Positions 1 through 10,240 of a stretch of 64,000 nt of DNA are shown here, piece after piece. How positions within the stretch are numbered: position 1 is the first letter of the stretch; each line of letters starts with the position of its first letter. The DNA comes from Accumulibacter sp. GTDB lineage: Bacteria > Pseudomonadota > Gammaproteobacteria > Burkholderiales > Rhodocyclaceae. The notes under the pieces were generated by a model. The model had not been told where the DNA came from. It did no database searches and saw nothing but the letters and a program-made list of their open reading frames with translations. The stretch covers positions 1-64,000 of the forward strand of contig NZ_JAPUVR010000122.1 in assembly GCF_029255125.1 (NCBI RefSeq), in the 5' to 3' direction. The translations under genes were made by a program, and so were the position numbers.

Positions 1-121
1 ACTCCTTCGCAACGTGAGGTGCCAAATTATGCCAGGAGCAACCTCTCGCCTGGTCAAATAACGTGCCACATCGAATTCCTGAGCTCTGCCTCAATACCCC
101 GCCGAGATCCGGAAATCTGAA

Positions 122-149
122 TTGATGCTCTCCATATTCCTATTCTAAT
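122..149 (+). promoter_or_regulatory. Possible sigma-70 promoter of the photolyase gene
   Basis: TTGATG (122-127), a 16-base spacer and TCTAAT (144-149) resemble -35 and -10 boxes and lie about 37 bases before the photolyase start. The -35 matches the consensus at four of six positions and the -10 at five of six. The rest of bases 1-185 shows no convincing gene. Confidence 0.35.
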
Positions 150-185
150 TCCAATCGCCGCTTTCGGCGGTGACAAAGCCAACCC

Positions 186-1640
186 ATGTTCGATTCGGTT
201 CTCGTCTGGTTCCGGCGCGATCTGCGCGACACAGACCATGGCGCGCTCGACGAGGCGCTCCGCCAAGCGCGGCGCGTCCATTGTGCGTTCATCTTCGACC
301 GCGAGATTCTCGATGCCCTGCCCGAGCGTGCTGACCGGCGGGTCGAGTTCATCCGCGATTCGCTGCTCGAGCTCGATCAGGCTCTGCGTTTGCGTGGCGG
401 CGGCCTGATCGTGCGCCACGGCTGGCCACGCGAAGAAATCCCGCGCCTGGCGCAGGAACTGGGCGTTGCCGCCGTCTTCGTCAACCGTGACTACGAGCCG
501 CTGAGCAAGCGGCGCGACGCCGCCGTCGCAGCGACCCTGCGTCGGGCTGGCATCGACTTCCGTTCGTGCAAGGATCAGGTGGTGTTTGATGGCGAAGAAA
601 TCCTGAATCGTGCTGGCCACCCCTACACCGTGTTTACGCCGTACCGGAGAGCTTGGCTCGCCCGCCTGACGGAAGACCGTCCGCCCACGCCCGGCCAGCC
701 GCCAACCGGGGCACTTGCCGCACTCCCGGCGGCCGACCAGGTGCCGACCCTGCACGCGATCGGCTTCCGCAGCAGCGATCCCGGTGCGCCACGCCTGGCG
801 ACCGGGATGAGCGGCGCGCAGACCTTGCTGGATGACTTTCTTGGACGAATCGCGCGCTACGCGGAACAAAGGAACTTTCCCGCCATCAAGGGCGTTTCAT
901 ACCTGTCCGTACATTTGCGCTTTGGCACCGTCTCGATTCGTCATCTCGTCCTGCAGGCAATCGCCCACGGCGCGCTGCTCGATCCCGCCGGAGGAGCCGC
1001 CACTTGGCTCGGTGAGCTTATCTGGCGCGATTTCTACTTCATGATTCTCGATCACTTCCCGCATGTCACCGAGAGTGCGTTCCGGCCGGCGTACGACGCC
1101 ATCTGCTGGGAACAGGGGACGTGGGCAGACGAAGCATTCGCCGCCTGGTGCACCGGATGCACCGGCTATCCACTGGTCGACGCAGCGATGCGGCAACTCA
1201 ATCAGACCGGCTACATGCACAACCGCCTGCGCATGCTCGTCGCTTCGTTCCTGAGCAAGGATCTGGGTCTCGACTGGCGCCGCGGCGAAGCCTATTTCGC
1301 AAGCAAACTGAACGACTTCGATCTGGCAGCCAATAACGGTGGGTGGCAATGGGCAGCCTCGACCGGCTGTGATGCACAGCCGTATTTTCGCATCTTCAAC
1401 CCGCTGACCCAGTCCGAGCGCTTCGACCCAGCCGGGAAATTCATTCGCCGCTACCTTCCGGAGTTGAGCAAGGTTCCCGATCGGCATCTGCACGCGCCTT
1501 GGCGCATGTCTCAGTCCGAACAAGCTGCGTGCGCAACTTTCGTCGGGGACGCCATTCGCCAGCCGCTGGTTGACCATGAAACGGCACGCCAGCGCACGCT
1601 GGCGCGCTATTCGGTGGTCAGGAATCGCGCCGCGCCTTGA
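186..1640 (+). CDS. phrB: Deoxyribodipyrimidine photo-lyase (class I CPD photolyase)
   Basis: Blue-light enzyme that splits cyclobutane pyrimidine dimers in DNA using reduced FAD and an antenna cofactor. At 484 aa it has the usual family length. The N-terminal Rossmann-like antenna domain begins with WFRRDLRDTDHGAL, and the C-terminal FAD domain carries WRDFYFMILDHFP and the hallmark NNGGWQWAASTG followed by YFRIFNP. The ATG at 186 opens the antenna domain directly, so the start is well placed. It stands alone on the plus strand, and its last 23 bases overlap the end of the convergent chpA gene. Sequence alone does not exclude a cryptochrome-like role, but the motifs are typical of repair enzymes. 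Confidence 0.95.
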   Translation: MFDSVLVWFRRDLRDTDHGALDEALRQARRVHCAFIFDREILDALPERADRRVEFIRDSLLELDQALRLRGGGLIVRHGWPREEIPRLAQELGVAAVFVNRDYEPLSKRRDAAVAATLRRAGIDFRSCKDQVVFDGEEILNRAGHPYTVFTPYRRAWLARLTEDRPPTPGQPPTGALAALPAADQVPTLHAIGFRSSDPGAPRLATGMSGAQTLLDDFLGRIARYAEQRNFPAIKGVSYLSVHLRFGTVSIRHLVLQAIAHGALLDPAGGAATWLGELIWRDFYFMILDHFPHVTESAFRPAYDAICWEQGTWADEAFAAWCTGCTGYPLVDAAMRQLNQTGYMHNRLRMLVASFLSKDLGLDWRRGEAYFASKLNDFDLAANNGGWQWAASTGCDAQPYFRIFNPLTQSERFDPAGKFIRRYLPELSKVPDRHLHAPWRMSQSEQAACATFVGDAIRQPLVDHETARQRTLARYSVVRNRAAP

Positions 1641-4600
1641 CGTGCTGGCCGACCAATTGCAGAAGCTCATCCTCTTGATAGGGCTTGCCGAGATAATGAT
1701 CGACACCCAGATCAAGCGCATACTGCCGGTGCTTCTCGGCCGTGCGTGAAGTGATCATGATGATCGGGATCTTGCGCAGGCGCTTGTCGGCACGAATGTT
1801 TCGCGTCAGCTCGAAACCGTCCATACGCGGCATTTCGATATCGACCAGCATGACGTCCGGCAGCGTCTTGGTCAATTGCTCGAGCGCTTCAACGCCGTTC
1901 TTGGCGGTCGTCACCTGGTAACCTTCACGCGCCAGCAAACGACTGGTGATCTTGCGCACGGTCAGCGAATCGTCGACGATCATCACCGTCGGCAAGTCGC
2001 CAGCCTGCGCGGCAGTCTCCTCTCCCTTGTGCTGCACCGGTACCGGCGAGACCGCAGCCTGTGTGCGAACCCGGCTGGCCAAGGCCACCGGGTTCAGAAT
2101 CAGGACAACCTGCCCGTTACCAAGAACGGTTGCGCCAGCGACGCCAATGACCCGGGCAAGCTGCGGCCCAATGTTCTTGACGACGATCTCCTGGTTGCCA
2201 ACCACCGCGTCGACCTGCGTTGCGATCCTGTTTGTACCGCTGCGCAGCAGCAGCACCCAGTAGCGCGCGTGCCTTTCGGGAAGCGCCCGCAGGTCGCCGA
2301 GCAAATGCGGTAAGTAGTGGAACGGGTAGCGGTTCTCTCCCCAGACGGCGAAGTTGCCATCACGAATGCGCGCCAGACCCTTCTCGCGGAGGTCGAGAAC
2401 CTGCTCGATCATGGCCGACGGAATCGCATACTGCGTGCTGCCCGAACGCACCAGCAAAGCCTTGGTGACCGCCAGCGTAAGCGGAAGGTAGAGGCGGAAG
2501 GTGGTCCCCTGTCCGGCGCTGGAGGCCACCTCGATACGGCCACCGAGACTGGCGACTTCGCTACGCAGAACATCCATGCCGATGCCGCGACCCGACAACT
2601 GCGACAGTTCGCTGGCTGTAGACACACCGGGAACAAAAATCAGGTCAACCACCCGATCGTCGTCAGCCGCCTGCTCGCGGGTCAGCAGGCCTGCTGCCAA
2701 GCCGCGTGCACGCAGGCCATCGAGGTCGAGGCCAGCACCGTCGTCGGAGAAATTGAGGATGATCTCGTTGCCTTCCTGGGTCAGGGTCAGCGCGATCTCG
2801 CCGATCTCCGGTTTGCCCCGCGCCCGACGCACTTGCGCCGTTTCCAGCCCATGGGCAACCGCATTGCGCAGCATGTGTTCGAGCGGGGCCAGCATCTTGT
2901 CGAGCACCGTTCGGTCGAGTTCCAACTGTGTCCCGCGAATCTCGAGGTTCGCGCGCTTGCCCAGTTCCTTGGCTGCCTGCCGCACGATCCGATAGAGACG
3001 ATCGGCAATACTGCCGAAGGGCACCATCCGGATCGACATCAGCTCCTGTTGAACTTCACGGTTGAGCCGTGCCTGCGCCAGGATCGCAGCGTTGGCATCG
3101 TCAAGATTCTTCAACAGCGTCTGCTGGACTGTGGCGACGTCGTTCACCGATTCCGCCATCATCCGCGTCAGTTCCTGGAAGCGCGTGAAGCGGTCGAACT
3201 CGAGCGGGTCGAAGTCAGCCCGCCCTTCACCCGCTTGCGCGGTACGCGACTGCATCTGCGTCTCAGCCTGAATCTCGATATCGCGCAACTGTCGGCGCAG
3301 GCGGATGACGTTTTCGGTCAGGTCTAGCAGCGAAACCTTGATCGCCCGCATCTCGCCTTCGATGCGCGAGCGAGCAATCGACAGTTCGCCTGTTTCGTTG
3401 ACCAGCCGATCGATCAGGTCGGCGCGCACACGCAAGCTCGCGCGCTGCACGGAACTGTCACCCTCGCCTTCGGCAAACTCGGGCAGACTCACGGCGTGTT
3501 CCGGCTCGCTCGTCACCGTCGCGTCATGGAGCGCCGCGGGCTGCGCGGTCGGTGTTGCGGAAACGGGCTCGCCAGCCAGATCCAGGTGGGTGTGCGCTGC
3601 CTGACCGCGCTGCAGGCTATCGACGATCTGTACGATCGCATCAAACGCGTTATCGACGTCGTCGATCAGTTCGACCGATGCCTGACCTTCGGCCTGCGCC
3701 TCAATGAGGCGTGTTTCGATCGCGTGCGTCATTTGGCCGAGGTTCATCGCCCCGGCCATGCGGGCACTTCCCTTCAGCGTATGGAACAGCCGCGCGAGCC
3801 CGCGAACGACTTCGGGGTTGGCCGGTTCTTCCCGCCAGGCAAGCAGTTGTTGCGTGATCCGCTGCGCCAGATCCAAGGCTTCGTCGATGAACAGAGGCAG
3901 CAGTTGCTCGTCCAGTTCGTCGCGTAGCGCCTGCCCATCACTGGCGCTGGCGAACGCAGCAGCAGCCGGAACGGCGGCCGGCAACTCGACAATCGCTGGC
4001 GACGCGCTGACCTCGGTAGCGACCCCGGCGGGCACCGGCTTTTCGCGCTCCTCCGGATAAAGCGCCGACAGCCGCTCGACCAGGCTGTTCGCCGGCTGCG
4101 GTTGCCGTCGGCCGGCGATTGCCACCAGCATCAAGGCCAATTCGTCGATTGTCTGGCGGACTACCTCAAGCGCTTCGAAGTTGCCCGGGTGCGCCGTCGA
4201 GTTGCGCCGCTGGAGCGCCATTTCCAGAGCTCGCCCCAAGCGATTCACCGCTGGGAAGCCGACGGTTCCGGCGATGCTGGCCAGCGTGTGCGCGGCACGA
4301 TACATCTCGTTCGTCGTCGGCGCCAGAGGGTCGGCAGCCAGTGCCGAGAACTCGGCTTGCAGCGTGGCCAGATGCGTCTTCGCTTCGTCGTTGAAGATTT
4401 CGGCCAAAGACGGCGGAAGCGAAAACTCCGCCTCGCCACCCGTGTCGAACTGCCGCTCCTCGGCCAGCGGCACTCGCCTGACGTCAGTCACCGCAGCGTC
4501 TGCCGTAGCCTCGACTGCCGCACTCGCCGGTTCAAGGTGAACAGCCGGCGCTTCTGTCGCCGCAGCGGACGGCAAGGCAGGAGTAGTATCGGCCCCGCCA

Positions 4601-7002
4601 ATCAGGCTTGCCGCCAGACTGGTCACACCGCTTGCGTCGGGCGCTTGGCCGCGTCCGGTCTTCAGATGGTCGACCCAAGCGAGGAAAACCGCGTACGACT
4701 GGCCCACTAGATCGAAAATCGGCGCGTTGACTTCGCTTTCCTGACGCAGCCAGAGATTGAGCACTTGTTCGACCGACCACGCAACTTCGCCCAGGTCACG
4801 CAGGCCGACCATCCGGCCGCTGCCCTTCAAGGTATGGACCGAGCGGCGTATCGAAGTCAAGACCTCGACATCGTGCGGGTGCTTACGCAGAGCCTGCAGA
4901 TCGCGCTTGATGCTGACCAAAACTTCATCGCCCTCGTCGAGAAAGATCTCGAGCAGTTCAGCGTCGACTTCCTCGGTGCTCGCCTGGGCCAGCATCACCG
5001 TCTTGGCCGAAGGTTCCGGGGCGAGCTGAGCCGCCGGCTTGAGCGTCGCCATCGCTTCGTCGATCTGCTCGGCGGCATCGCCGCCGGCCGCCAGGGCGGA
5101 AAGCACCTGCTTGGTTTGCTGGCCGAGTTCGCTGTCTGCTACCAGATCGGCGTCCTTTTGCAGCGCGGTGAGGTTCTGCCGGATTTCCTGGCGAAGTTCG
5201 GCATCGCTCGGCTGCTCGCGCAGCGCAACCAGGAGCGCATGCGCCTCGATCTTCTGTTGTTCGACCTCCTGCTCGACCGTAGCCTCGGCCAATTCGCTAG
5301 CCGCCTTGCTGGGCTCTGCGCGCAGGCGGTCAACAAACGTGGCAAAGCTCGTCGCGCCATGCTGCAAGGCATCGACAAAGAAGCCAATCAGCGACAGTTG
5401 TTCGGCGACACGCTCGAATTCATCCTCGGGCGGTCGTGTAGCCGCCTCGGCAAACGCCCTGATCTGAGTCGCGCACGCCTGAAGAACGGCGACCGCGTCG
5501 TCATGACGCATCATGGTCAGGGCACCCGCGACCTGATGCAGCGGTCCTTCGAGACCCTTAAGCTCGACGCGTTTTTCCGGGTCACGGAAGAAGGCGTCGA
5601 GCACCTGTTCGACCAGCGCAAGGTTGCTTTGAATCTCCTTGGCAACCTGAACAGTCAGCAGCTTTTCCTGGGCCCGACGCGACATTTCGTCGAGCGACGG
5701 ATGCTCCGATTCTGGCGGCGGAGGCGTGCCCGTCAGGCAATCATGGATCCGCTCGATCATGACGCTTACCTGGTGGCCGAAACTCTGCTCCAGGTGTTGC
5801 ATGTTTTCCAGGGCGTGTTGAGCAAGAAGAATGGCCGTCGCCACCTCCATCGCCAAAGCGTCCGTATGCCGTGTCGGGTCGTGATTCAGTATCCCGGCGA
5901 CGCGCGAAAGTATCTCGACCAAGCGACGAAAGTCGGCTTGCCCGAGATCCTCGACCAGTGCCGCGAGCGTCCCGACATTGCTCTTGAAGGTCGGCAGCGC
6001 CTGCACAATCCCGGCACAGAATCGGTTCCAGCTCTCCTCGCTGGCGGCGATCGCGTCACGCAACGAGCGGCGCAGAGCCTCCGCAGCCACCGGCGGCGAT
6101 GCTGCCGGCGCTGGCAGCAGCGGCGCCAACTGGTAAGCTTCCTTGACCCTGCGAACGGCCCGGTCCTTGCTATCAGCAATCGCGACAAGGTAGAGGGCGT
6201 CGCGCATCAATCGCTCGGCAACGTTTTTCGATCCCTCGAGCAAACGGCGCATCTGCAAGTCAATGCGCGTGCATAGTTGCCTCGTCTCGGCGTCCTGCGC
6301 GAGCGAGCGCTCGGCAAGCGCACCCATGAAAGCGCCAGCGATCCACCAGAACGAGCGGGCGGACGGCGTTTCCTGCACCGCTTCGACATGTTTGACCGCA
6401 GCCCGCATCTCCTGCACGCCGGCCGCTTCCAGCGGAGCCCGCAACCAACTGAGCAAACCACGCTGAAAGTGAGCCCGCTGCTGCCGCAAGTGGTTCTGCA
6501 GGTCGCTGCGACCGAGACGAAGCGGCGGGCCGCTGCGGCGCGGCGGACGCACGCGCAGGTTGGGGAAAAAGAGGTCGGTGGGCGCAACCCGCGCCTCGCC
6601 ACGCGCCAACTGGATCTCGCGGTACAGCGGCAGCAAGCGCAGCGGCTGGTTCGGCTGTCCGTCGACCAGGTCGTCGAGAAAGTGGCCGATCGCCGCCAAA
6701 GCGCGCTGCGCAAGCGCAATGACCGCCCCCTCGGGCACCGCTGGCTGCAATTCCGCGGTCTCCAGCAGGGACTCCAGCGCGTCGGCAAATTGCGTCACGC
6801 CGTCCAGGCCGACAATGGTCAGCGCACCATGCACCTGGTGCAGATGCGTGCGACTGAAGCGCAACTGCGTGCGGTCACTTCGCCCTTGCGCCGATCCCGC
6901 AAGGAACTCCTTCAAGGCGTCATCAGCACGCTGCAGTGCGAGGTCAATCTCGCTCTTGACCCAGGCGAGTGGGCCGATATCGAAGTCCGTCGGGGAATTC
7001 AT
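1618..7002 (-). CDS. chpA: ChpA/PilL-type hybrid chemotaxis histidine kinase with several Hpt modules
   Basis: Central kinase of the Pil-Chp pathway that controls type IV pilus twitching, 1794 aa. Five Hpt-like stretches are visible: degenerate ones near residue 56 (HQVHGAL) and 489 (HQVAGAL), canonical HTLKGS near 725 and 1076, and an altered HTLASIAG near 906. A CheA-type ATPase domain follows (HMLRNAVAHG near 1380, then GRGIGMDV), then a CheW-like domain, then a C-terminal receiver with VDDS and VDIEMPRMDG, phospho-acceptor Asp near 1719. It is the last gene of pilGHIJ-chpA, 39 bases after pilJ. ChpA homologues vary in Hpt number; two canonical plus three degenerate sites suggests a phosphorelay with scaffolding modules, which is my inference. 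Confidence 0.93.
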   Translation of the reverse strand: MNSPTDFDIGPLAWVKSEIDLALQRADDALKEFLAGSAQGRSDRTQLRFSRTHLHQVHGALTIVGLDGVTQFADALESLLETAELQPAVPEGAVIALAQRALAAIGHFLDDLVDGQPNQPLRLLPLYREIQLARGEARVAPTDLFFPNLRVRPPRRSGPPLRLGRSDLQNHLRQQRAHFQRGLLSWLRAPLEAAGVQEMRAAVKHVEAVQETPSARSFWWIAGAFMGALAERSLAQDAETRQLCTRIDLQMRRLLEGSKNVAERLMRDALYLVAIADSKDRAVRRVKEAYQLAPLLPAPAASPPVAAEALRRSLRDAIAASEESWNRFCAGIVQALPTFKSNVGTLAALVEDLGQADFRRLVEILSRVAGILNHDPTRHTDALAMEVATAILLAQHALENMQHLEQSFGHQVSVMIERIHDCLTGTPPPPESEHPSLDEMSRRAQEKLLTVQVAKEIQSNLALVEQVLDAFFRDPEKRVELKGLEGPLHQVAGALTMMRHDDAVAVLQACATQIRAFAEAATRPPEDEFERVAEQLSLIGFFVDALQHGATSFATFVDRLRAEPSKAASELAEATVEQEVEQQKIEAHALLVALREQPSDAELRQEIRQNLTALQKDADLVADSELGQQTKQVLSALAAGGDAAEQIDEAMATLKPAAQLAPEPSAKTVMLAQASTEEVDAELLEIFLDEGDEVLVSIKRDLQALRKHPHDVEVLTSIRRSVHTLKGSGRMVGLRDLGEVAWSVEQVLNLWLRQESEVNAPIFDLVGQSYAVFLAWVDHLKTGRGQAPDASGVTSLAASLIGGADTTPALPSAAATEAPAVHLEPASAAVEATADAAVTDVRRVPLAEERQFDTGGEAEFSLPPSLAEIFNDEAKTHLATLQAEFSALAADPLAPTTNEMYRAAHTLASIAGTVGFPAVNRLGRALEMALQRRNSTAHPGNFEALEVVRQTIDELALMLVAIAGRRQPQPANSLVERLSALYPEEREKPVPAGVATEVSASPAIVELPAAVPAAAAFASASDGQALRDELDEQLLPLFIDEALDLAQRITQQLLAWREEPANPEVVRGLARLFHTLKGSARMAGAMNLGQMTHAIETRLIEAQAEGQASVELIDDVDNAFDAIVQIVDSLQRGQAAHTHLDLAGEPVSATPTAQPAALHDATVTSEPEHAVSLPEFAEGEGDSSVQRASLRVRADLIDRLVNETGELSIARSRIEGEMRAIKVSLLDLTENVIRLRRQLRDIEIQAETQMQSRTAQAGEGRADFDPLEFDRFTRFQELTRMMAESVNDVATVQQTLLKNLDDANAAILAQARLNREVQQELMSIRMVPFGSIADRLYRIVRQAAKELGKRANLEIRGTQLELDRTVLDKMLAPLEHMLRNAVAHGLETAQVRRARGKPEIGEIALTLTQEGNEIILNFSDDGAGLDLDGLRARGLAAGLLTREQAADDDRVVDLIFVPGVSTASELSQLSGRGIGMDVLRSEVASLGGRIEVASSAGQGTTFRLYLPLTLAVTKALLVRSGSTQYAIPSAMIEQVLDLREKGLARIRDGNFAVWGENRYPFHYLPHLLGDLRALPERHARYWVLLLRSGTNRIATQVDAVVGNQEIVVKNIGPQLARVIGVAGATVLGNGQVVLILNPVALASRVRTQAAVSPVPVQHKGEETAAQAGDLPTVMIVDDSLTVRKITSRLLAREGYQVTTAKNGVEALEQLTKTLPDVMLVDIEMPRMDGFELTRNIRADKRLRKIPIIMITSRTAEKHRQYALDLGVDHYLGKPYQEDELLQLVGQHVKARRDS

Positions 7003-7041
7003 TTCGCGCAGTCCCTCCGTTCCGGCTTCCTGGGAGCTAGA

Positions 7042-9207
7042 TCAGGACACCTTGAAGCCAGCCACCGATCCCTTGAGTTCGGTCGCGAGACCGGCCAGCT
7101 CGCCAATTGCCGCCGCCGTCTTCTGCGTGCCGGCCGTCGTCTGTCCGGTAACCAGCAGGATCTCCTGCATCTTGCGTGCAACCTTGGTGGCCGATTCGGC
7201 TTGCTGTCGCGTCGCTGCGGAAATCGTGTCGATCAGTTCGGTGAGTTCACGGGACACCTTTTCGATCTCGGCCAGCGCCTGTCCGGCAGCATCCGACAGG
7301 CGTGCGCCAACGACAACTTCGCGCGTCGACTCCTCCATCGCCGAAACCGTGTCCTGGGTATCGTTCTGAATCGTCCTGACAATCGCACCAATCTGCTTGG
7401 TCGCTTCGCCCGAGCGCTCGGCCAGGCGCTGCACTTCCTCGGCAACCACGGTAAACCCGCGTCCAGCCTCGCCGGCTGATGCCGCCTGAATAGCCGCGTT
7501 CAGGGCGAGAACGTTGGTTTGCTCGGTAATGTCCGAAATCAGTTCGACGATTTCGCCAATCTCCTGCGACGATTCCCCGAGCCGCTTGATCCGCTTCGAG
7601 GTTTCCTGAATCTGGTCGCGAATCTTGTTCATTCCCTTGATCGAGTCGGTGACCGCTTTGGTGCCTTTCTCGGCCGCCGTGAGCGACTGACGAGCGACGG
7701 TCGCTGACTGCTTGGCATCATCCGAAACGTTGGTCATCGAAGTCGCCATGGCCAGCGCCGATTGGCCAGCACCCTTGATCTCGGCCGCCTGACGCTCGGC
7801 TGCGGCCAGCAGCTCGGCAGAGGTCTGCTGGGCGATCCCGGTCGCCACGGTAACCCGCCCAGCCGCGTCGTTGATTCGCCCGACAAGGACGCGCAACTCT
7901 TCGATCGTGTAGTTGATCGAGTCGGCAATAGCGCCGGTGATATCCTCGGAAACGGTTGCAGTGACGGTCAGGTCGCCGTCGGCGAGGTCACCGAGTTCGT
8001 TCATCAGGCGCAGGATCGCACCCTGATTCTGACGATTGAGGAGTTCGCTGGCTTGCCGACTTTGCTCGGCTTTCTCGGCTTGCCGCTGGTTCTCGGCGAG
8101 ATAGGTGCGCGCGATCAGATAGAGCAGCAGCAAGGCTACGAGAATCAGGACCAGCAGACTGATGGCATAGGCCGCGCGTTGCCCGAGGCTGCCCTGGTAG
8201 GCCTGGGCAAGCTGATCGGTCATTTGCAGCAGCTCTTCGCTATCACGGAAAATCTGCGAGCCGGCCTGTTTGGCGATCACCAGCTTCTGCATGTTGGCGA
8301 GAATGCCGCTGACGGCTGTGCGGTACTCGGTAAAGCGCGCATCGAGTTCGTTGAGTTTTTGCTTGGTCTCGTTGTCGGTCGCCGCCGCGATGCGCAGTTG
8401 ATCGCTCCCCTTGCTCAGCGCCCGCAAGGTATCGCGGAAGGTGTTCGTATCCTTGCCGAGCAGGAAGGCGATCTCCGGGTCAATCGCGTCGCCGACCAGC
8501 AGCGCGCTGGCGTTCTTGGCGATCCTTTGGGTCAGCATCACCAATTGGCTGGCAGCGGCAATCTCGCGTAACCCGGAGCTGTTCTGCATCTTGAGCGCGG
8601 CCACCTGTTCCGCAACCTCGAGCAACTGCGGGTTTTTCTCGTTGATCGAAGCGACATCCTTGCCCAGGGAAATCAGGTTTTTCTCCATTTCAAGCAGACG
8701 TGCAGCATTCTTGTCGGTCTTGTCCCAGGTTTGCGTCAAGGCCTGCAGTTGCGGCTGAACGCTGTCCGGAGACGCCGGAACCGTCGTCCCCGCGACCTGA
8801 CCACCATTGGTCAGCCGATCGAGATTGGTGGCAAAGCCTTCGCGCGAATCCTTCAGTTGCTGAAATGCATTGGCATCGCCGAGCAGCGCCAGGCTCGATG
8901 CCTTCGCCAGCCTTTGCGACAACATGCGCATCTCGCCCGCAGCGGCGACGTAGGCCGTGCCATTGCTTGCCTGGCTACTGTCCCGGAAAACGACGACAGC
9001 GATGATCAGCACGACGAACAACAGACACGCCCCGAGGATCTGCATTTGCTGACCGATCGGATACTGCCGAAGAAAGGCGGGTAAATGCGCCGCCTCTCCC
9101 TTTCCTTCGGGCTGACCCGATTCCATGACCGTACGAGCTGAAGAGGTCTCGCTGCCCGACCCTGTCACTCGCGACAAGAACGCCGACAGCTTAGTCTTGA
9201 TCGTCAT
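7042..9207 (-). CDS. pilJ: PilJ, type IV pilus methyl-accepting chemotaxis transducer
   Basis: Membrane chemoreceptor feeding the ChpA kinase, 721 aa. An N-terminal membrane segment ([13 protein letters not shown], about residues 58-70) is followed by a periplasmic region with two similar PilJ-type helical sensor repeats, both containing MLSQRLAK or MLTQRIAK. A second membrane segment ([20 protein letters not shown], about 345-365) leads to the cytoplasmic signalling domain, whose hairpin tip contains [20 protein letters not shown]. It lies between pilI (98 bases upstream) and chpA. The domain order is that of PilJ rather than of a generic chemoreceptor. Confidence 0.93.
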   Translation of the reverse strand: MTIKTKLSAFLSRVTGSGSETSSARTVMESGQPEGKGEAAHLPAFLRQYPIGQQMQILGACLLFVVLIIAVVVFRDSSQASNGTAYVAAAGEMRMLSQRLAKASSLALLGDANAFQQLKDSREGFATNLDRLTNGGQVAGTTVPASPDSVQPQLQALTQTWDKTDKNAARLLEMEKNLISLGKDVASINEKNPQLLEVAEQVAALKMQNSSGLREIAAASQLVMLTQRIAKNASALLVGDAIDPEIAFLLGKDTNTFRDTLRALSKGSDQLRIAAATDNETKQKLNELDARFTEYRTAVSGILANMQKLVIAKQAGSQIFRDSEELLQMTDQLAQAYQGSLGQRAAYAISLLVLILVALLLLYLIARTYLAENQRQAEKAEQSRQASELLNRQNQGAILRLMNELGDLADGDLTVTATVSEDITGAIADSINYTIEELRVLVGRINDAAGRVTVATGIAQQTSAELLAAAERQAAEIKGAGQSALAMATSMTNVSDDAKQSATVARQSLTAAEKGTKAVTDSIKGMNKIRDQIQETSKRIKRLGESSQEIGEIVELISDITEQTNVLALNAAIQAASAGEAGRGFTVVAEEVQRLAERSGEATKQIGAIVRTIQNDTQDTVSAMEESTREVVVGARLSDAAGQALAEIEKVSRELTELIDTISAATRQQAESATKVARKMQEILLVTGQTTAGTQKTAAAIGELAGLATELKGSVAGFKVS

Positions 9208-9270
9208 TTTGCTTCTCCGTTTACGCTGCCTCGACGGCGTGAATAGCTGTCGACAAGTCTTGCTTGATAC

Positions 9271-9308
9271 GAAAGCGCCTCACTCGATATGAGAGTGAAA
9301 GCGCCTCA
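9271..9308. repeat. 12-base direct repeat and small stem-loop between pilI and pilJ
   Basis: GAAAGCGCCTCA occurs at 9271-9282 and again at 9297-9308, where it includes the pilI stop codon. Between the copies TCACTC (9280-9285) and GAGTGA (9293-9298) can pair around a 7-base loop. It sits in the 98-base gap between pilI and pilJ and could affect mRNA processing, or be a chance duplication. Confidence 0.5.
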
Positions 9309-9815
9309 AACGCCAATGTCCATGAACGCCCCGTCGCTGAGCAACTCGCGCACCTTGATCTTCTTCCAGTGACGCCCCTCGTTGTCGGTGTACGCTTCTC
9401 GCGCCCATGCCGGCACTCGTCCGTCGGGCGCCTGCGGGGTCAACGCTTCAACATAACGCAGGCCGACCATGCGGGTCACCAGCAAGGCGGCATTGGTACC
9501 ATAGCGGGTACCGATCAACAATAGACGGGACGTTGCGTTCTTCGGCGTCGCCTCGTTACCAAGAAATGCCGACAGGTCGATCACCGAATAAAGGCTGCCA
9601 CGTATATTGGCAATCCCGGCAAACCAAGGCTTGGTCAGCGGTACAGCGGTCAACGGGGTCAGCGGTACGATCTCGCCCGAATCTGCGAGATCGAGCAACC
9701 AGTAATCGGAACCCGCCTGAACTCCGAGGAGTCCGGCCGACTTCTCGGCCGTGCTACCCGCCAGTCGTGCCGCGAGGTATGACTGGAACTCGTGCAGACT
9801 GATCTTCTTGGCCAT
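9306..9815 (-). CDS. pilI: PilI, CheW-like adaptor of the Pil-Chp pathway
   Basis: CheW-fold coupling protein that links the PilJ receptor to the ChpA kinase, 169 aa as is usual for PilI. The CheW domain covers most of the protein, with the typical central segment PWFAGIANIRGSLYSVIDLSAFLG at about residues 64-87. Only a short N-terminal extension precedes the domain. It starts 15 bases after the pilH stop and shares the operon with pilJ and chpA. Position and domain leave little doubt about the assignment. Confidence 0.9.
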   Translation of the reverse strand: MAKKISLHEFQSYLAARLAGSTAEKSAGLLGVQAGSDYWLLDLADSGEIVPLTPLTAVPLTKPWFAGIANIRGSLYSVIDLSAFLGNEATPKNATSRLLLIGTRYGTNAALLVTRMVGLRYVEALTPQAPDGRVPAWAREAYTDNEGRHWKKIKVRELLSDGAFMDIGV

Positions 9816-9830
9816 CCTTTGCTCGCTCTG

Positions 9831-10193
9831 CTACAACGCAGCAATCTTGGCCAGCAACTCCTGACCGTTGACCGGCTTGACCAGGTAGTCATGGGCGCCC
9901 TGGCGCAGTCCCCAAATCCGGTCGGTTTCCTGACCTTTCGTCGTACACACGATGATTGGGATGTTTCTGGTCACCTGGTCGCGACTGAGCGTGCGGGTCG
10001 CCTGGTAACCGTTGAGACCCGGCATGACGATGTCCATCAACACCAGATCGGGCAGCTCGCTCTTTGCTTTGGCAATGGCCTCCTCGCCACTTTCCGCTGT
10101 AATCACCTCATAACCGCTACCGGTCAGCAGGGTCTTCATGACATGGCGCTCGGTCGGCGAATCATCGACAACGAGGATTTTCTTGATGGTCAT
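9831..10193 (-). CDS. pilH: PilH, single-domain response regulator
   Basis: CheY-like receiver of 120 aa with no output domain. It has the acidic pair in ILVVDDSPTERHV, the phospho-acceptor Asp in LVLMDIVMPGLNGY, the Thr of IIVCTTKG and the Lys of LVKPVNG. In Pseudomonas PilH affects pilus retraction and acts as a phosphate sink in the Chp pathway. It is the second gene of the cluster, 47 bases after pilG. The second-position receiver beginning MTIKKILVVDDSPTERH is characteristic of PilH. Confidence 0.92.
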   Translation of the reverse strand: MTIKKILVVDDSPTERHVMKTLLTGSGYEVITAESGEEAIAKAKSELPDLVLMDIVMPGLNGYQATRTLSRDQVTRNIPIIVCTTKGQETDRIWGLRQGAHDYLVKPVNGQELLAKIAAL

Positions 10194-10240
10194 GAGCTGT
10201 TCTTGCCTCTTCGCGTGCCTGTCGGGATTGCCGCGCCGGC

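Noticed and set aside
4765..6276. A 503-codon open frame on the plus strand opposite chpA
   Set aside because: It is the antisense shadow of a GC-rich gene; its translation is Arg/Gln/Leu-rich with no recognisable domain, while chpA is clearly coding.
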